A stretch of DNA of 64,000 nt from Bacteroides faecium (GCF_012113595.1 NZ_CP050831.1:3782001-3846000); one strand, 5' to 3'. Positions 44,235 to 53,893 are shown, counted from the first letter of the stretch. The notes: generated by a model not told the origin, from the letters alone. Made by a program: numbers and translations.

Positions 44235-45794
44235 ATGGAAGATTTGCAAAGATTATATCCCATTGGGATACAGACATTCTCGAAGATACGCGAGGATAAT
44301 TTTCTCTATATTGATAAAACGGAATATGTTTACCGGATGACACATTCTGCTTCTAGCTATATGTTCTTGAGTCGTCCACGACGTTTCGGTAAGTCACTGT
44401 TGACTTCTACATTGCATAGCTATTTTTCCGGTTGTAGAGAGCTATTCCGTGGGCTGGTTATGGAGAAATTGGAGAAGGAGTGGACTGAATATCCGGTGTT
44501 GCATTTTGATATGAGTACGGCCAAGCATGTGGATAAGGAGCAACTGTTGCAAGAATTAAATCTGAAACTTGCTGATTATGAGTCCTTCTATGGAAAGGAT
44601 GAGGACGAAGTTAATCCTAATCAACGTCTGATGGGGTTGATCAAGCGTGCTTACAAACAGACTGGCAAAAAAGTAGTTGTTCTTATTGACGAATACGATG
44701 CTCCTTTGCTTGATGTGATGCATGAACGGGAGAACCTTGGCGTGTTGCGTAATATAATGCGCAATTTTTATAGCCCTTTGAAGGCTTGTGACCCCTATCT
44801 TCGTTATGTATTCCTGACTGGTATTACTAAATTCTCCCAACTTAGTATCTTTAGCGAATTGAATAACATTAAGAATGTTAGTATGGATGAGCCTTATGCC
44901 GCTATTTGTGGCATTACGCAAGATGAGATGCTTACCCAAATGAAAGATGATATAGAGCAGTTGGCGAGAAAAATGGATGTCGGGTTTGAAGAAGTAGTTG
45001 TGAAGTTGAAAGAAAACTACGACGGTTATCATTTCACTTATCCATCTCCTGATGTATATAATCCATTTAGTTTGCTTAATGCTTTTGCTGATAGAAAATT
45101 TAATTCTTACTGGTTTAGCAGCGGCACGCCTACATATCTGTTAAAGATGTTGGATAAGTTTAACGTGGAACCTTCTGAAATAGGACGCAAGCAGGCAAAA
45201 GCTTCTGCTTTTGATGCTCCTACCGAAACGATGACTGCCATTACTCCATTACTATATCAGAGTGGTTATATCACAATTAAAGACTATGATAAGGAACTGG
45301 ATATCTATACACTTGATATTCCCAATAAAGAAGTGCGATTAGGATTGATGGAGAGTCTTCTTCCTCATTATGTTGCCAATAATGCTGAGGAAGCTAATAC
45401 TATGGTAGCTTATCTTTCACGTGATATCCGAAATGGTGATATGGATGCCGCATTGTGTCGTTTGCAGACATTCTTGTCTACTATTCCCCAATGTGACAAT
45501 ACGAAGTATGAAGGTCATTATCAGCAGAAGTTTTATGTCATATTCAGTTTATTGAACTTCTATGTAGACGTGGAAGTCCGTACTCCCCGCGGACGGGTAG
45601 ATATGGTGCTGCGCACAAAGACTACATTATATGTGATGGAGTTGAAACTGGATAAAAATGCGGATATGGCGATGGAACAGATTGATTTGAAGAATTATCC
45701 GGAACGTTTTGCTTTGTGCGGATTACCTGTCGTGAAAGTGGCTGTCAATTTTGATAGCGAACGTTGTACGATAGGCGAGTGGTGGATAGAATAA
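44235..45794 (+). CDS. AAA-ATPase-like protein with C-terminal PD-(D/E)XK nuclease domain (DUF1703 type)
   Basis: 519 residues from ATG 44235. The N-terminal AAA-ATPase-like domain opens LQRLYPIGIQTFSKIRED and has the family P-loop form SRPRRFGKSLL and the Walker-B VVVLIDEYDAPLL. The C-terminal domain (about 430-519) contains VDVEVRTPRGRVDMVL and YVMELKLDKNA, the Asp and Glu-x-Lys of the PD-(D/E)XK nuclease fold. This family is abundant and often duplicated in Bacteroides, and its role is unproven. It is not part of the capsule operon, since a terminator and its own -7 box separate them. Confidence 0.9.
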   Translation: MEDLQRLYPIGIQTFSKIREDNFLYIDKTEYVYRMTHSASSYMFLSRPRRFGKSLLTSTLHSYFSGCRELFRGLVMEKLEKEWTEYPVLHFDMSTAKHVDKEQLLQELNLKLADYESFYGKDEDEVNPNQRLMGLIKRAYKQTGKKVVVLIDEYDAPLLDVMHERENLGVLRNIMRNFYSPLKACDPYLRYVFLTGITKFSQLSIFSELNNIKNVSMDEPYAAICGITQDEMLTQMKDDIEQLARKMDVGFEEVVVKLKENYDGYHFTYPSPDVYNPFSLLNAFADRKFNSYWFSSGTPTYLLKMLDKFNVEPSEIGRKQAKASAFDAPTETMTAITPLLYQSGYITIKDYDKELDIYTLDIPNKEVRLGLMESLLPHYVANNAEEANTMVAYLSRDIRNGDMDAALCRLQTFLSTIPQCDNTKYEGHYQQKFYVIFSLLNFYVDVEVRTPRGRVDMVLRTKTTLYVMELKLDKNADMAMEQIDLKNYPERFALCGLPVVKVAVNFDSERCTIGEWWIE

Positions 45795-45825
45795 GAATAA
45801 TATATTGGATTCCTCTTCAAGTTCA

Positions 45826-46389
45826 ATGAAAAACATCATTAGTAAAATCAGGCAAATTTATCCGGTTTCCGACGAAGCGCTTCAGGCATTGCAGGAGAAT
45901 ATGCAGGTCCGGTATTATCCCAAGAATACATATATAGTGCAGTCGGGAGTAACGGACCGTTTGGTTTATTTTATAGAAGAAGGTGTTGCCCGTTCCGTAT
46001 TTCATCATAACGGGCAGGACACTACTACTTGGTTCAGCCAGGAAGGTGACGTAACTTTTGGTATGGATTCGTTGTATTACAAACAGCCGTCAATAGAGAG
46101 CATTGAAACTCTTACGGATTGTCAAATCTATGTTATCCATATCGATAAACTGAATGCCCTTTACGAAACATATATTGATATAGCCAATTGGGGAAGAATT
46201 TTGCATCAGGATGTAAACAAGGAACTAAGTCATATGTTTGTGGAAAGACTTCAGCTTTCGCCTGGAGAGAGATACGAACAGTTTAACCGGCGTTATCCCG
46301 GGCTGATAAATAGGGTGAAATTGAAGTATGTAGCCGCTTTTTTGGGTATTTCCATTTATACACTAAGCCGGGTGCGTGCTAAAAAATAG
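45826..46389 (+). CDS. Crp/Fnr-family transcription regulator
   Basis: 187 residues from ATG 45826. An in-frame TTG at 45805 would add seven Ser-rich residues. The cyclic-nucleotide-binding fold spans about 20-110 (MQVRYYPKNTYIVQSGV, YFIEEGVARSVF). The C-terminal helix-turn-helix is in LKYVAAFLGISIYTLSRVRAKK. It has no Fe-S cysteine cluster. It lies 31 bp after the ATPase gene and could be its co-transcribed partner, or it may regulate the acyltransferase gene downstream. The ligand is unknown. Confidence 0.9.
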   Translation: MKNIISKIRQIYPVSDEALQALQENMQVRYYPKNTYIVQSGVTDRLVYFIEEGVARSVFHHNGQDTTTWFSQEGDVTFGMDSLYYKQPSIESIETLTDCQIYVIHIDKLNALYETYIDIANWGRILHQDVNKELSHMFVERLQLSPGERYEQFNRRYPGLINRVKLKYVAAFLGISIYTLSRVRAKK

Positions 46390-46442
46390 ATATTCTCCGG
46401 TCTTTTTTGCTTTTGAGCAAAAGAACTTCGTTCGGCAAGCTG

Positions 46443-46450
46443 TATCTTTG
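46443..46450 (+). promoter_or_regulatory. -7 box of the acyltransferase gene
   Basis: TATCTTTG matches TAnnTTTG, 36 bp before the start codon of the acyltransferase. There is no TTTG at -33. A short palindrome CTTTTG-AG-CAAAAG lies just upstream. Confidence 0.5.
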
Positions 46451-46486
46451 CCATCTGAAAATATTAATTAAATAATAAAAAAACAG

Positions 46487-47659
46487 ATGTCGAACATTTC
46501 TTCCTCAGCTTTTGCAGACACTAAAGCACATTATGATCTTCTTGACGGACTTCGTGGCGTGGCAGCCCTCATGGTTATATGGTATCATATATTTGAAGGC
46601 TACGCTTTTGCAGAAGTCACTAATTCCGCTGGTAGTGGTATGATTGAGACCTTCAATCACGGATACTTGGCCGTAGATTTTTTCTTTATCCTTTCGGGGT
46701 TCGTTATCGGTTATGCTTATGATGACCGTTGGGGTAAGAGCCTTACAATGAAGAATTTCTTTAAACGTCGTTTGATACGTCTTCATCCTATGGTAATCAT
46801 GGGTGCTGTTCTGGGCGCTGTTACATTCTATCTTCAGGGGTGTGTGCAATGGGATGGAACACACGTTGCCATATCAATGGTGATGTTGTCACTTCTCTGT
46901 ACGATATTCTTTATTCCTGCGATGCCGGGTGTGGGCTATGAAGTTCGCGGTAATGGTGAAATGTTTCCCTTGAACGGTCCTTGCTGGTCGTTGTTCTTTG
47001 AATATATAGGTAATATACTTTATGCTTTGTTTATTCGTCGTTTATCGAATAAGGCATTGACTGTACTTGTAGTATTGTTGGGAATTGCCTTGGCATTATT
47101 CGCTGTCTTCAATGTCTCCGGCTATGGAAATATAGGAGTAGGCTGGACATTGGACGGTGTGAACTTTTTAGGCGGCTCATTGAGAATGCTTTTTCCTTTC
47201 TCTCTGGGTATGCTTTTGTCGCGTAACTTCAAACCTGTTAAAATAAGGGGCGCATTTTGGATATGTACACTTATATTGATCGCTTTGTTTTCGGTGCCTT
47301 ATCTGGAAGGTACGGAGCAGTTTTGTACCAACGGTGCTTATGAAGCATTTTGTGTGATCATAGCTTTCCCCATCCTTGTCTGGTTGGGAGCGTCGGGAAC
47401 CACTACGGATAAAAAGTCAACTGTGATATGCAAGTTCCTGGGAGATATATCTTATCCGGTTTATGTGATCCATTATCCAATTATGTATTTGTTCTATGCA
47501 TGGTTGATTAAAAATCAGCTCTACACTTTGGGAGAAACCTGGGAAGTTGCTTTATGCGTTTACGTCTTGAGTGTTGTATTGGCTTATCTATGCTTGAAAC
47601 TGTATGATGAACCCATACGAAAATATCTGGCTAAACGCTTTCTGCATAAGAAATCATAA
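46487..47659 (+). CDS. OafA/YrhL-type family-3 acyltransferase
   Basis: 390 residues, about ten membrane segments. Start pattern HYDLLDGLRGVAALMVIWYH with the family His, then GYLAVDFFFILSGFVIGYAYD and FKRRLIRLHPMVIMG. It probably O-acylates a surface glycan or small metabolite. It is outside the capsule operon with its own promoter, and its base composition is like the surrounding chromosome rather than the AT-rich CPS acyltransferases. Confidence 0.92.
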   Translation: MSNISSSAFADTKAHYDLLDGLRGVAALMVIWYHIFEGYAFAEVTNSAGSGMIETFNHGYLAVDFFFILSGFVIGYAYDDRWGKSLTMKNFFKRRLIRLHPMVIMGAVLGAVTFYLQGCVQWDGTHVAISMVMLSLLCTIFFIPAMPGVGYEVRGNGEMFPLNGPCWSLFFEYIGNILYALFIRRLSNKALTVLVVLLGIALALFAVFNVSGYGNIGVGWTLDGVNFLGGSLRMLFPFSLGMLLSRNFKPVKIRGAFWICTLILIALFSVPYLEGTEQFCTNGAYEAFCVIIAFPILVWLGASGTTTDKKSTVICKFLGDISYPVYVIHYPIMYLFYAWLIKNQLYTLGETWEVALCVYVLSVVLAYLCLKLYDEPIRKYLAKRFLHKKS

Positions 47660-47705
47660 TTTATAGTCCGGCTTTTGACAAGGCAAAGTAAAGGGAACGG
47701 TTAAA

Positions 47706-47737
47706 GAATACAAAAAATGAGCAAACTCATAGTATTC
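47706..47737. repeat. Nested hairpin downstream of the acyltransferase gene
   Basis: GAATAC (47706-47711) pairs with GTATTC (47732-47737), and inside it ATGAG-CAAA-CTCAT (47717-47730) forms a second stem. No T-run follows, so termination is uncertain. A further inverted repeat, ATCGTTATT/AATAACGAT (47759-47767, 47807-47815), ends one base before the next start codon. Confidence 0.45.
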
Positions 47738-47816
47738 CTAAATCTTTCCAGAATCTGTATCGTTATTTGCAGTATAAAAACTAAGTATAGTATTAACGCT
47801 AAAAAGAATAACGATT

Positions 47817-48263
47817 ATGAAGAAAATTCTATCTTTACTTGTGTTGGCTATTGTAGCCGTACAATTCTCATTCGCAACTGATGTGATAACGAAAGACATG
47901 AATCAATTGCCGCTTCCTGCACGCAATTTTATCAATCGTCATTTCACGAAGCCTGAAGTTGCTCAGATTAAGATTGATAAAGATTTGATGGAGTCTACCA
48001 AATACGAAGTGTTGTTGGTGGACGGTACGGAGATTGATTTTGATAGCAAAGGAAACTGGGAAGAAGTAAGTGCAAAGAAAGGACAGTCTGTTCCCGCAAG
48101 TATAATTCCGGGATTTGCTGTCGATTATCTGAAAGCGCATAATTTTGTAAGTGAGGGCGTGACGAAAGTCGAACGTGACCGTAAAGGATATGAAGTAGAA
48201 TTATCTACGGGAGTTTCTTTCAAATTTGATAAAAAAGGAAAGTTTTTGAAGGCTGACGATTGA
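47817..48263 (+). CDS. Secreted PepSY-like protein
   Basis: 148 residues. The signal peptide (about 1-20) ends FSFA. The remainder matches the Bacteroides PepSY-like (beta-lactamase-inhibitor-like) family: LPLPARNFINRHFTKPEVAQIKI and VDGTEIDFDSKGNWEEVSAKKG, with two half-repeats (residues 30-85 and 90-148). It is probably periplasmic. Function is unknown. The second PepSY-like gene follows 41 bp later, so they are likely co-expressed. Confidence 0.87.
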   Translation: MKKILSLLVLAIVAVQFSFATDVITKDMNQLPLPARNFINRHFTKPEVAQIKIDKDLMESTKYEVLLVDGTEIDFDSKGNWEEVSAKKGQSVPASIIPGFAVDYLKAHNFVSEGVTKVERDRKGYEVELSTGVSFKFDKKGKFLKADD

Positions 48264-48304
48264 TTGAATAATAGTAATAGATAAACCTAAACAAGAAGAT
48301 AGCT

Positions 48305-48808
48305 ATGTGGAAATTTAAGTTTGGCGCATGGGCGGTAGTGTTGATGATGACCGCCCTTTCGTTCAGCGCATGTAGTGACGATGACGATGATCCTGCCTTG
48401 GTGCCGCCCAGTAATATTACTGAGGCTTTGAAGCAACTGTATCCGGCTGCACAGAATATAGAATGGGAAATGAAAGGGGACTATTATGTGGCCGACTGCT
48501 GGGTGACCGGTGATGAACTGGATGTTTGGTTTGACGCCAACGCGAATTGGGTGATGACCGAGAATGAACTGGATAGCATCGACCAGTTGGTACCGGCAGT
48601 TTATACGGCTTTCCAAAATTCGGATTATAGTGCGTGGGTAGTAACGGATGTCTATGTATTGACGTATCCGCAGAATCCGACGGAATCCGTGATTCAGGTG
48701 AAACTGGGTAGTCAACGATATTCGCTTTATTTCTCACAGGAAGGTGGATTGCTGCATAAAAAAGATATCAGTAACGGAGATGATACCAATTGGCCGCCTA
48801 CTGAATAG
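48305..48808 (+). CDS. PepSY-like lipoprotein
   Basis: 167 residues. A lipoprotein signal ends LSFSAC (Cys23), followed by a run of Asp residues, a surface-export type signal in Bacteroides. The body has the PepSY-like pattern NITEALKQLYPAAQNIEWEMKG and DVWFDANANWVMTENEL. It is a likely partner of the preceding secreted protein, and the pair ends at a strong terminator. Function is unknown. Confidence 0.85.
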   Translation: MWKFKFGAWAVVLMMTALSFSACSDDDDDPALVPPSNITEALKQLYPAAQNIEWEMKGDYYVADCWVTGDELDVWFDANANWVMTENELDSIDQLVPAVYTAFQNSDYSAWVVTDVYVLTYPQNPTESVIQVKLGSQRYSLYFSQEGGLLHKKDISNGDDTNWPPTE

Positions 48809-48841
48809 TTTTTCGATGAGAAACGAAGTGGTTTGAATAAT

Positions 48842-48886
48842 AACAATAACGGGTTATTTCCTTGAAAGAAATAACCCGTTATTGTT
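48842..48886. terminator. Bidirectional terminator between convergent genes
   Basis: A perfect 19-bp stem (48842-48860 with 48868-48886, core AACGGGTTATTTC) around a 7-nt loop lies between the PepSY lipoprotein stop and the stop of the serine dehydratase gene. It would end transcription from both sides. Confidence 0.92.
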
Positions 48887-48891
48887 TATAA

Positions 48892-50100
48892 CTACATCTG
48901 TTGGTAATCTTTAGCCAATCCGCCTTCACTTGTTTCTTTGTAGAGTGACGGCAGGTCGTGTCCGGTCTGTTTCATGACTTGCACTACTTTGTCGAATGAG
49001 ACGCGGTGCATACCATCTGTAAAAGATGAATAAATGTTGGCATCCAATGCACGAGCGGCGGCATAAGCATTACGTTCGATACAGGGAATTTGTACCAAGC
49101 CGCAGACAGGGTCGCAAGTCATACCCAAATGGTGTTCAAGTCCCATTTCGGCAGCATATTCGATCTGTGCTGGACTGCCACCGAATAATTGATTGGCAGC
49201 AGCCGAAGCCATGGCGCAGGCAACGCCTACTTCTCCCTGACAGCCTACTTCCGCACCGGAGATAGATGCATTGAATTTGACAATGTTTCCGATTAATCCG
49301 GCAGTAGCCAATGCGCGTAAGATACGCATATCGCTGAACTCGCGACTTTTTTGTAAATGATAAAGCACGGCAGGCATCACACCGCACGAACCGCAGGTCG
49401 GTGCGGTTACAATCTTTCCGCCGGAAGCATTCTCTTCACTTACTGCCAGGGCATATGAAAAGACAAGTCCTCTGGATTGGAGAGATTGCTTATAACCGGT
49501 GGCACGTATATAATAGGTGGAAGCTTTACGTCTCAGGTTTAGCGGTCCGGGCAATACGCCTTCCGCTTCCAGTCCGCGGTGGATTGCATCTTTCATGGTA
49601 GTCCATACCTCTGCCAGATAATCCCATATATCTTCATTCTCGCATTCCTTCACATATTCCCAATAACTTTTCCCGGTATGTTCGCACCATTGCAGTATTT
49701 CGGTCATATTGTTCATGCCATACACTTCCGGGCTTTCGATAGTCGGATTATCATTGTTTTCTGCTAACGCGCCGCCGCCTATGCTGTAGACAGTCCAATT
49801 CTCGGTTATCTTATTATTGGCATCAAGGGCGGCAAAAGTCATCCCGTTCGGATGGAAAGGCAGGAATACTTTGGGTTGCCATACGATTTCCACCGGAGCA
49901 GTAGGCTGCAGAGTATCTATGATAGCTACATCTGTCATGTGCCCTTTGCCCGTAGCGGCTAAACTGCCATAAAGAGTAACTTTGAAAGAAGCGGCATCCG
50001 GATGGCGTTCCAGAAACATTTCAGCAGCTTTACGTGGTCCCATTGTGTGGCTACTGGAAGGACCTGTGCCTATCCTATATAGCTCTTTGATTGATTTCAT
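48892..50100 (-). CDS. sdaA: L-serine ammonia-lyase (serine dehydratase), single-chain iron-sulfur type
   Basis: 402 residues. The N-terminal beta domain carries GPSSSHTMGPRKAAEMF at 13-29 and the C-terminal alpha domain carries the cysteine motifs TAPTCGSCGVMPAVL and TCDPVCGLVQIPCIERNA, the ligands of the [4Fe-4S] cluster. It deaminates L-serine to pyruvate and ammonia in the cytosol. It lies 19 bp after corA on the same strand, so it may share that promoter. Full length, nothing missing. Confidence 0.95.
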   Translation of the reverse strand: MKSIKELYRIGTGPSSSHTMGPRKAAEMFLERHPDAASFKVTLYGSLAATGKGHMTDVAIIDTLQPTAPVEIVWQPKVFLPFHPNGMTFAALDANNKITENWTVYSIGGGALAENNDNPTIESPEVYGMNNMTEILQWCEHTGKSYWEYVKECENEDIWDYLAEVWTTMKDAIHRGLEAEGVLPGPLNLRRKASTYYIRATGYKQSLQSRGLVFSYALAVSEENASGGKIVTAPTCGSCGVMPAVLYHLQKSREFSDMRILRALATAGLIGNIVKFNASISGAEVGCQGEVGVACAMASAAANQLFGGSPAQIEYAAEMGLEHHLGMTCDPVCGLVQIPCIERNAYAAARALDANIYSSFTDGMHRVSFDKVVQVMKQTGHDLPSLYKETSEGGLAKDYQQM

Positions 50101-50119
50101 GACTGAAGGTGTGTTTTTA

Positions 50120-51172
50120 TTAATACCAATTTTTCTTTTTGAAGAACAAATATACGATAATACCGATAATCCCCATCACAAACCAGGCAAATAAATAACC
50201 ATAACGCCAATCCAGTTCGGGCATCCATTTATAGTTCATCCCCCATACTCCGGCTAAAAAGGTCAGAGGTATGAAAATGGTGGACACGATGGTCAGCCGT
50301 TTCATGATGTTGTTCATCCGTAAGTCATTATTGGAGATATAAAGGTCTACTAATGAAGAAAGCGTTTCCCGGCAGATTTCAATGGTTTGCAAGACAAACT
50401 GCAAGTGGTCGTTCACGTCATTGAAGAAAGCGCGGTTCACCTTATGAATGAGTAGGTTTTCTGCACGTAACAGTTTTACATATTGCTCTTTCAATGGAAG
50501 AATAGATTTCTTCATCAGCATATATTGGCGTCGGAGTGCCTGAATCTGGACACCGATGTCGTTTCCTTCGGTGATAGTGAGCAGTTCCTCTTCCAGGTCT
50601 TCGAGTGCGTCGTCAATGGAGGAGATGATCGAGATATAGTTTGCCATTACACTGTTCAGTAATACGCTAAGCAGGTAATCCGTCTGACGGCTACGTATTT
50701 TCAGGACATCGTTGCGCAGAGCAGAATTGACGTCATCGAAGAAGTCGGTTTCCTTTTCGAGGAAAGTAAGCACGTAATTGCTTCCGAGGATAATACATAC
50801 CTGTTGTTGGAGCAATTCGTCCAGTTCGTCTTCCTCTTTATGCGTATTGGGGTAGAATAATTTTAGAATCAGGACAATATACTTGTCATGTTCTTCGATT
50901 TTGGTAGGGTGGTCAGAGTTCAGAATGTCCTGTAATACAAGGAAATCTATTTCAAAATGACTGCAAATTTCACGGATAGTTTCCGTATCTTTCAATCCGT
51001 GCACTTGCAACCAGTTGATTCGTGAATTGTCCAATGTATCTTTGACGGATTGAAATGTATCGCCGGAGTTTTCCTGCATCTCAGTAGTGTTGTACGTACA
51101 AAGATGGATGTGGGTAGGAGTCAGGCTGTCTCCGGTGTAAATAAGCTTTTCGCTTAACAGGTTATTTTTCAT
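50120..51172 (-). CDS. corA: CorA-family divalent cation transporter
   Basis: 350 residues. A large cytoplasmic N-terminal domain, then two C-terminal membrane segments (FIPLTFLAGVWG and YLFAWFVMGIIGIIVYLFF) with the selectivity motif GMN in GVWGMNYKWMPELD between them. It is an inner-membrane Mg2+/Co2+ channel that works as a pentamer. The basic tail FKKKNWY is typical. Confidence 0.95.
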   Translation of the reverse strand: MKNNLLSEKLIYTGDSLTPTHIHLCTYNTTEMQENSGDTFQSVKDTLDNSRINWLQVHGLKDTETIREICSHFEIDFLVLQDILNSDHPTKIEEHDKYIVLILKLFYPNTHKEEDELDELLQQQVCIILGSNYVLTFLEKETDFFDDVNSALRNDVLKIRSRQTDYLLSVLLNSVMANYISIISSIDDALEDLEEELLTITEGNDIGVQIQALRRQYMLMKKSILPLKEQYVKLLRAENLLIHKVNRAFFNDVNDHLQFVLQTIEICRETLSSLVDLYISNNDLRMNNIMKRLTIVSTIFIPLTFLAGVWGMNYKWMPELDWRYGYLFAWFVMGIIGIIVYLFFKKKNWY

Positions 51173-51185
51173 GCTTTATTCTCGT

Positions 51186-51234
51186 TTTAGAAAACCACCG
51201 TAGCAAAGGTAGTGGTTTTCTAAATGAGAACAAG
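51186..51234 (-). promoter_or_regulatory. corA promoter inside an inverted repeat
   Basis: On the minus strand CTTG (51231-51234, one mismatch to TTTG), 19 bp, TACCTTTG (51204-51211). The -7 box lies in the loop of a 13-bp perfect inverted repeat, TTTAGAAAACCAC (51186-51198) and GTGGTTTTCTAAA (51212-51224), which may also end mutS2 transcription. Confidence 0.65.
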
Positions 51235-51258
51235 TTCTTTAGACGTTTTGTTTACAGA

Positions 51259-53760
51259 TTAGTCAAAATCGACTACCGTGATTCCGGCACCACCGAACTG
51301 AACATGTTCGTCAGCATAATGACTGACTCCCGGTACGGTGGACAGATATTGACGGATAAGAGTACGAAGTATTCCGGTTCCTGTGCCGTGGAGGATACGT
51401 ACACGGTCCATGCCGACTAATATAGCGTCATCAACAAAATAAGTGACAGCTTGTAGTGCTTCGTCTCCACGCATTCCCCGGACATCGATGTCTTGTTTGA
51501 AACTAAGTTTCTTCTCATACATCTGGTCATGCGTCTGACTGCTGACAAAGGTGCTTTTGGCAATACCTTCCGTTTTTTGAACGGCATTACTACGTTCGAG
51601 ACGGTCTAATTTTACGGTTGTCTTAATGCTTCCGAAAGCGACAGTCGCGTTTTTGCCGCTGATTTCCATCACCTGCCCGATGCTGGTCTGTCCCTTGATT
51701 TTTACATTTTCGCCAACTGCAATAGGGGTTGCTTTGGGAGTACTTGAAGGAGAGGAAGCTGCGACTTTCGGTTCGTTTTTCTTGTTCTTCTTCCGTTCCT
51801 GCTTCTCTTTCAGTTTCTCCATCTTTCGTACCATCTTCTCTTCCTGCTCTTTGGAAGCCAATGTATCCAGGGAAGTGCGGAAGTCGGTCAGTTCTTGACG
51901 TGCCAGGCGTGTCTTTTCCTTTTCGGCCTGTGCTTCCTTGATGGTACGAATCGTATTTTCAATGCGGGCATTCGATTCTTGCAACATTCGTTCCGCTTCT
52001 TCTTTTGCCTGCTTGATAATCTCTTTCCGTGATTTCTGCAATTCTTCTATTTCCGTCTGATAGCGGGTGATAGTCTCTTCCATATGCTTTTCCCGTTGGC
52101 GGATGGTTTGACGTTTGCCTTCCCAGTAACGCTTGTCGCGGACAATATCCTGGAGATATTTGTCGGCATTGATATACTCGCTTCCTACGATTTCCGAAGC
52201 ATCGGCAATGACATCTTCCGGCAATCCGATTTTTCGGGCAATTTCTACGGCGAATGAACTTCCCGGATTTCCGATTTGCAGTTGGAAAAGCGCTTGCATC
52301 AGATGGCGGTCATAAAGCATAGCTCCGTTCACTACTCCTTCATGGTCTTCGGCAAAATGCTTCAGATTCTGATAGTGAGTGGTGATAACTCCGAATGTCC
52401 GCTTCTGATTGAAACGCTTCAATACGGCTTCGGCGATGGCGCCACCAATCTGTGGTTCCGTACCACCACCAAATTCATCAATCAGAATAAGGCTGCGTTC
52501 GTTACAGCTCTTCATCATAATCTTCATATTGGTCAGGTGAGAAGAGTAAGTACTCAGGTCGTCTTCGATGGACTGTTCATCACCGATATCAATAAAGATG
52601 CTGCTGAATATACCTGCATGACTGCGTTCGTGCAGAGGAATCAACATACCGCATTGCAACATATATTGTAGTAACCCGACTGTTTTCAGACAGACCGATT
52701 TACCGCCGGCATTCGGGCCGGATATAATAAGAATGCGCTGTTTCTGATTAAGTTCCATATCCAGCGGTACGACTTTCTTGCCATGCTTGGCTAGTGAAAG
52801 TTGTAGTAGCGGATGTACAGCCATCGTCCAATCCAGCAGTTGTTCATTTTCTACAGAAGGTTTCAGGCTATTCGTCTGTATCGCAAAATAACTTTTCGCA
52901 CGGATAAAATCAACCTCTGCCAGGAACTCATACGATTGAAGAATTTCCGGGATAGACGGGCGGAGTATGTTTGAAAACTCGACGAGAATACGGATAATCT
53001 CGCGTCGTTCGTCTCCTTCGAGTTCGCGGATACGGTTATTGGCTTCTACCACTTCGGCAGGTTCTATAAATACTGTCTTTCCACTGGCGGATTCATCATG
53101 TACGATTCCTTTGATTTTTCGTTTCAATCCCGGTGCAACGGGGATTACCAAGCGGCCGTCGCGCATGGTGGGAGCTACGTCTTTATCCACATAGCCTTCG
53201 GACTGTGCATTACGCAGGATACTGTTCAAAGAGCGTGAGATACTTCCCATTGTGCTGGCAAGCTCACGGCGTATGCGGGCTAACTCAGTAGAAGCGTTAT
53301 CCTTGATTTTACCATATTTATTAAGGATACCGTCTATCTTCCCGATTAGTTGTGGGAATACGGCAATATCTCCCGCCAGTCTTTTCAGACTAGGGTAGGG
53401 GGCATCGTTTTCTTCTTCATCTTCACTCCGGTGCAGAAAACGTACGATGTCTCGAATGGTTTCTAATGAACGCCGCAGGTCAAACAGTTCCTGCTCGTCC
53501 AGATACATGCCTTCTATCCGCACACGTTTCAGCGACGGGCGGACATCAAAGAAAAACTGGTCGGGAAATCCGTCCTCTTCCTGAATGATACGAACAAACT
53601 CAGTTACCTGGTTTAATTGCTCTTCTACTTCTTCATGTTGTTCGGAAAAGGTCATATCCATCACCCGCTCTTCACCTAAAGTGCTGAGACATTTATCTTT
53701 CAGTAACTGCCTGATCTGGTCGAATCCTATCTTTTGCTCAAAATTTTGAGGGTATATCAT
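51259..53760 (-). CDS. mutS2: MutS2 ATPase/endonuclease with Smr domain
   Basis: 833 residues from ATG 53760. A longer in-frame ATG at 53787 overlaps a -7 box and is rejected. MutS core domains III-V: Walker A ISGPNAGGKSVCLKTVG, Walker B LILIDEFGGGTEPQIGGAI, then a long coiled region rich in Glu, Lys and Arg, then the C-terminal Smr nuclease domain with DVRGMRGDEAL and RILHGTGTGILR. The family suppresses recombination and/or rescues collided ribosomes. This gene is a chromosomal housekeeping copy next to the ICE integration site. Confidence 0.95.
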   Translation of the reverse strand: MIYPQNFEQKIGFDQIRQLLKDKCLSTLGEERVMDMTFSEQHEEVEEQLNQVTEFVRIIQEEDGFPDQFFFDVRPSLKRVRIEGMYLDEQELFDLRRSLETIRDIVRFLHRSEDEEENDAPYPSLKRLAGDIAVFPQLIGKIDGILNKYGKIKDNASTELARIRRELASTMGSISRSLNSILRNAQSEGYVDKDVAPTMRDGRLVIPVAPGLKRKIKGIVHDESASGKTVFIEPAEVVEANNRIRELEGDERREIIRILVEFSNILRPSIPEILQSYEFLAEVDFIRAKSYFAIQTNSLKPSVENEQLLDWTMAVHPLLQLSLAKHGKKVVPLDMELNQKQRILIISGPNAGGKSVCLKTVGLLQYMLQCGMLIPLHERSHAGIFSSIFIDIGDEQSIEDDLSTYSSHLTNMKIMMKSCNERSLILIDEFGGGTEPQIGGAIAEAVLKRFNQKRTFGVITTHYQNLKHFAEDHEGVVNGAMLYDRHLMQALFQLQIGNPGSSFAVEIARKIGLPEDVIADASEIVGSEYINADKYLQDIVRDKRYWEGKRQTIRQREKHMEETITRYQTEIEELQKSRKEIIKQAKEEAERMLQESNARIENTIRTIKEAQAEKEKTRLARQELTDFRTSLDTLASKEQEEKMVRKMEKLKEKQERKKNKKNEPKVAASSPSSTPKATPIAVGENVKIKGQTSIGQVMEISGKNATVAFGSIKTTVKLDRLERSNAVQKTEGIAKSTFVSSQTHDQMYEKKLSFKQDIDVRGMRGDEALQAVTYFVDDAILVGMDRVRILHGTGTGILRTLIRQYLSTVPGVSHYADEHVQFGGAGITVVDFD

Positions 53761-53784
53761 ATCTTTGTTCTTACTAATGGTCTG

Positions 53785-53792
53785 CAAAAATA
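53785..53792 (-). promoter_or_regulatory. -7 box of mutS2
   Basis: TATTTTTG on the minus strand matches TAnnTTTG, 25 bp before the chosen start. It decides the start at 53760, because the longer start at 53787 falls within this box. Confidence 0.5.
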
Positions 53793-53822
53793 CGATTTAT
53801 TCGCGAAAAAAATATCAGATTG

Positions 53823-53853
53823 TTTGCAGATTTAAAAATGATTCGTACCTTTG
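53823..53853 (+). promoter_or_regulatory. tRNA-Ser promoter
   Basis: TTTG (53823-53826), 19 bp, TACCTTTG (53846-53853): a complete consensus Bacteroides promoter, 40 bp before the tRNA. Confidence 0.85.
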
Positions 53854-53893
53854 CACCGCTTTCAACGGAAAGCACTTCTGATAAAGGAGTTTT

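Noticed and set aside
53761..53787. Longer MutS2 start
   Set aside because: It overlaps a TAnnTTTG box, and the family starts at the MIYPQNFEQKIG-type sequence.
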